Assembly (NCBI GenBank): GCA_965279405.1
Contig: OZ257157.1
Span: forward strand, 682,001-746,000
Reading direction: 5' to 3'
DNA from: CBDDIP01 sp965279405
GTDB lineage: Bacteria; Actinomycetota; Acidimicrobiia; Acidimicrobiales; Ilumatobacteraceae
Length of the DNA stretch: 64,000 nt
Position 1 is the first letter of the stretch. Every line of letters starts with the position of its first letter. The position numbers and the translations under genes were made by a program. Under the pieces are notes generated by a model. It saw only the letters and a list, made by a program, of their open reading frames with translations. It searched no databases and had not been told where the DNA came from. Shown piece after piece: positions 62,474-64,000 of the stretch.

Positions 62474-63403
62474 ATGGCACCGCTTCCCGTCATCATCGAC
62501 TGCGACCCCGGCCACGACGATGCCATCGCCATCGTGGTCGCCGCTCGCCACACGAACCTGCTCGGCATCACCACCGTCGGCGGCAACGCGCCGGTCGAGT
62601 CGACGACGCGCAACGCGATCATCGTGCGCGACCTCCTCGGCCTCGACGTGGAGGTGCACGCCGGGGCCAACCGCCCGATCGTCGTGCCACCCGCTCACGC
62701 CGACTACGTGCACGGCGAGAGCGGGCTCGATGGCGCCGATCTCCCCGAGCCGTCCGGCCCGCCGGCGAGCCACGACGCGGTCGGCTTCATCATCGAGACG
62801 TGCCGCGCCAACGACGGCGTGTGGCTGGTGCCCACCGGCCCGTTGACCAACATCGCGCTGGCGCTGCGATCGGCACCCGACCTCGGTTCGCGCATCGCCG
62901 GCATCTCGCTGATGGGTGGCGGCACGTTCGGCAACCGCACCGCTGCAGCCGAGTTCAACATCTGGGCCGACCCGGAAGCAGCGGCGATGGTCTTCTCGTA
63001 CGGCGGCCCGCTGATCATGACGGGGCTCGACCTCTCCCATCAGTTCCAGGCGACGCCAGAGCGGATCGCCGCGGTGCGAGCGCTCCCGGGCAAGTTCGCC
63101 GAGGTGATCGCCGACCTCTTCGACTTCTTCAGCCACGCCTACGTCAGCCGCCACCACGACATGCTCGGCGCGGCGGTGCACGACCCGTGCGCAGTGATGG
63201 CGCTGACGCATCCCGAGCTGTTCGAGCGGAAGTTCGCCCACGTCGAGGTCGAGACGCGCGGTCGCCTCACCCGCGGCATGACCGTGATCGACCAGCGCAA
63301 CCTCCTCGAGGTCCCCGACGCCAATTGCGACCTGCTCACCAAGATCGACGTCGACGCCGGCTTCGCCATCATCAACGAAGCCATCGCCCACTACAGCCGC
63401 TGA
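62474..63403 (+). CDS. Nucleoside hydrolase (inosine/uridine-preferring family)
   Basis: Purine/pyrimidine salvage enzyme splitting the N-glycosidic bond. The 309-aa protein has the calcium-binding opening VIIDCDPGHDDAIAIVVAAR (DxDxGxDD), LLGITTVGGNAPVESTTRNA, VPTGPLTNIALALRSAP and AAEFNIWADPEAAAMVFSYG, plus a late HDPCAVMALTHPELF with the metal-ligand Asp. Family call is firm; preferred nucleoside unknown. ATG 62474 is divergent from the lipoprotein gene with only 35 bp between starts. Confidence 0.95.
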   Translation: MAPLPVIIDCDPGHDDAIAIVVAARHTNLLGITTVGGNAPVESTTRNAIIVRDLLGLDVEVHAGANRPIVVPPAHADYVHGESGLDGADLPEPSGPPASHDAVGFIIETCRANDGVWLVPTGPLTNIALALRSAPDLGSRIAGISLMGGGTFGNRTAAAEFNIWADPEAAAMVFSYGGPLIMTGLDLSHQFQATPERIAAVRALPGKFAEVIADLFDFFSHAYVSRHHDMLGAAVHDPCAVMALTHPELFERKFAHVEVETRGRLTRGMTVIDQRNLLEVPDANCDLLTKIDVDAGFAIINEAIAHYSR

Positions 63404-63420
63404 TCGATCAGTTCGAGCAA

Positions 63421-63442
63421 GCGAGGCGGGCGAGCGCCTCGC
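63421..63442 (+). terminator. Hairpin, possible terminator
   Basis: 8-bp stem GCGAGGCG / CGCCTCGC with a 6-nt loop, 18 bp after the nucleoside hydrolase stop and 31 bp before the next -10 box. No U-tract. Confidence 0.4.
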
Positions 63443-63485
63443 TCCGGATCGAGTCGACGACGGGCGCCTGCCTACAGTCGCCGCC

Positions 63486-64000
63486 ATGCGAGCTGCTGTG
63501 ATGCGTGATTGGACCATGCGAGTCGACGACATCCCGGTGCCCACACCGGGGCCGGGTCAGGTGCTCACCAAGGTGCTCGCCTGCGGCATCTGCGGTAGCG
63601 ACCTGCACCTCATCAAGCACGGCGAGGAGAGCCGCAAGCTCACCGAGGAGCTCAGCGACGGGCGTGAACCCGACCCGATGGCGCCGAAGATGTTCGAGCC
63701 GTCACAGGACACCGTGATGGGCCACGAGTTCTGCTGCGAGGTCCTCGAGGCCGGGCCCGGCGTCGACAACCTCAAGGCCGGCGACGTGATCGTCAGCATG
63801 CCGGTGGTGTTCGGTGCCGACGGGCTGCACGCCATCGGGTTCAGCAACACCTACCCAGGCGGCTACGCCGAGATGATCGTGCTCAACGAGATGCTCGGGA
63901 TCAAGGTGCCAAACGGTTTGTCCCACGAGCTCGCCGCACTCACCGAGCCACTGGCCGTCGGCGTGCACGCCGTGGCCAAGAGCCGCATCGCCCAGGGCGA
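63486..64000 (+). CDS. Zinc-type alcohol dehydrogenase (MDR family), 3' end beyond the window
   Basis: About 171 residues of a medium-chain dehydrogenase. N-terminal GroES-like domain: PVPTPGPGQVLTKVLACGIC, then CGICGSDLHL with the catalytic-zinc Cys, GHEFCCEVLEAGPGVDNLKA with the conserved GHE, and VPNGLSHELAALTEPLAVGV where the zinc-region Glu lies. An insertion around residues 49-75 (KLTEELSDGREPDPMAPKMF) replaces the usual structural-zinc lobe, as in some actinobacterial MDRs. ATG 63486 follows TACAGT (63473-63478) by 7 nt. The NAD-binding half lies outside, so substrate cannot be judged. Confidence 0.92.
   Translation, partial: MRAAVMRDWTMRVDDIPVPTPGPGQVLTKVLACGICGSDLHLIKHGEESRKLTEELSDGREPDPMAPKMFEPSQDTVMGHEFCCEVLEAGPGVDNLKAGDVIVSMPVVFGADGLHAIGFSNTYPGGYAEMIVLNEMLGIKVPNGLSHELAALTEPLAVGVHAVAKSRIAQG

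Overview
The window is a high-GC, gene-dense chromosomal segment with no insertion sequence, prophage, CRISPR array, rRNA or tRNA that I can see. The organism is most likely an actinobacterium of the class Acidimicrobiia (Ilumatobacter-like). That is an inference from the GC and codon use, the wecA-atp gene order, two separate b-type ATP synthase subunits with an unfused delta subunit, a MurA with Asp in place of the catalytic Cys, SARP/BTAD and SigE-type regulators, and many GTG starts. Most transcription units begin with a TANNNT box only 5-9 nt before the start codon, which suggests mainly leaderless transcripts.

Layout. 1-5200: a cysteine desulfurase cut by the left edge, a methyltransferase, a coupled galT / SRPBCC / FAD amine oxidase unit, and a SigE-type sigma factor with a membrane partner. 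5245-5478: a 74-bp tandem repeat. 5483-12121: branched-chain amino acid exporter genes (azlCD) overlapping glgB, then divergent glycogen synthase and glucan phosphorylase genes. 12131-18124: enoyl-CoA hydratase, a nuclease-like gene bracketed by two 43-bp palindromes, meaB, a polyamine-type binding lipoprotein, a NifU-domain protein, a tiny membrane protein behind an 11-codon leader, and murA. 18377-21412: MFS transporter, hydrolase, lipoprotein. 21513-28514: an STAND NTPase with C-terminal beta-propeller, a histidine kinase, a response regulator and a FecR-like lipoprotein. 28522-33518: Spo0M-like, DnaJ-like and hypothetical proteins, a phosphotransferase and an S9 peptidase, with a 63-bp ghost of a second S9 peptidase.

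33519-41174: two small ORFs with good ribosome-binding sites ending at a strong terminator, a large SARP-NB-ARC-TPR regulator, a truncated TPR gene, and a MacB-type ABC exporter whose upstream DNA carries SARP-like heptamer repeats. 41294-43945: glpX, an AbrB/PIN-like toxin-antitoxin pair and an SDR. 44032-52294 (minus): the complete F1Fo ATP synthase operon atpZ-atpI-a-c-b'-b-delta-alpha-gamma-beta-epsilon, with a helix-hairpin-helix domain fused to the gamma subunit. It is preceded by wecA, a membrane protein, glyA and rpiB. 55920-59905: a GH16 lipoprotein, a sugar dehydrogenase-like protein and a processive-type GT2. 60028-64000: a thiolase-like enzyme, a 53-bp tandem repeat, a lipoprotein, a nucleoside hydrolase and an alcohol dehydrogenase cut by the right edge.

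The most unusual items are the gamma-HhH fusion, the 43-bp palindrome family that supplies the last codons of two genes, the STAND/kinase/FecR cluster, and the small ORFs.
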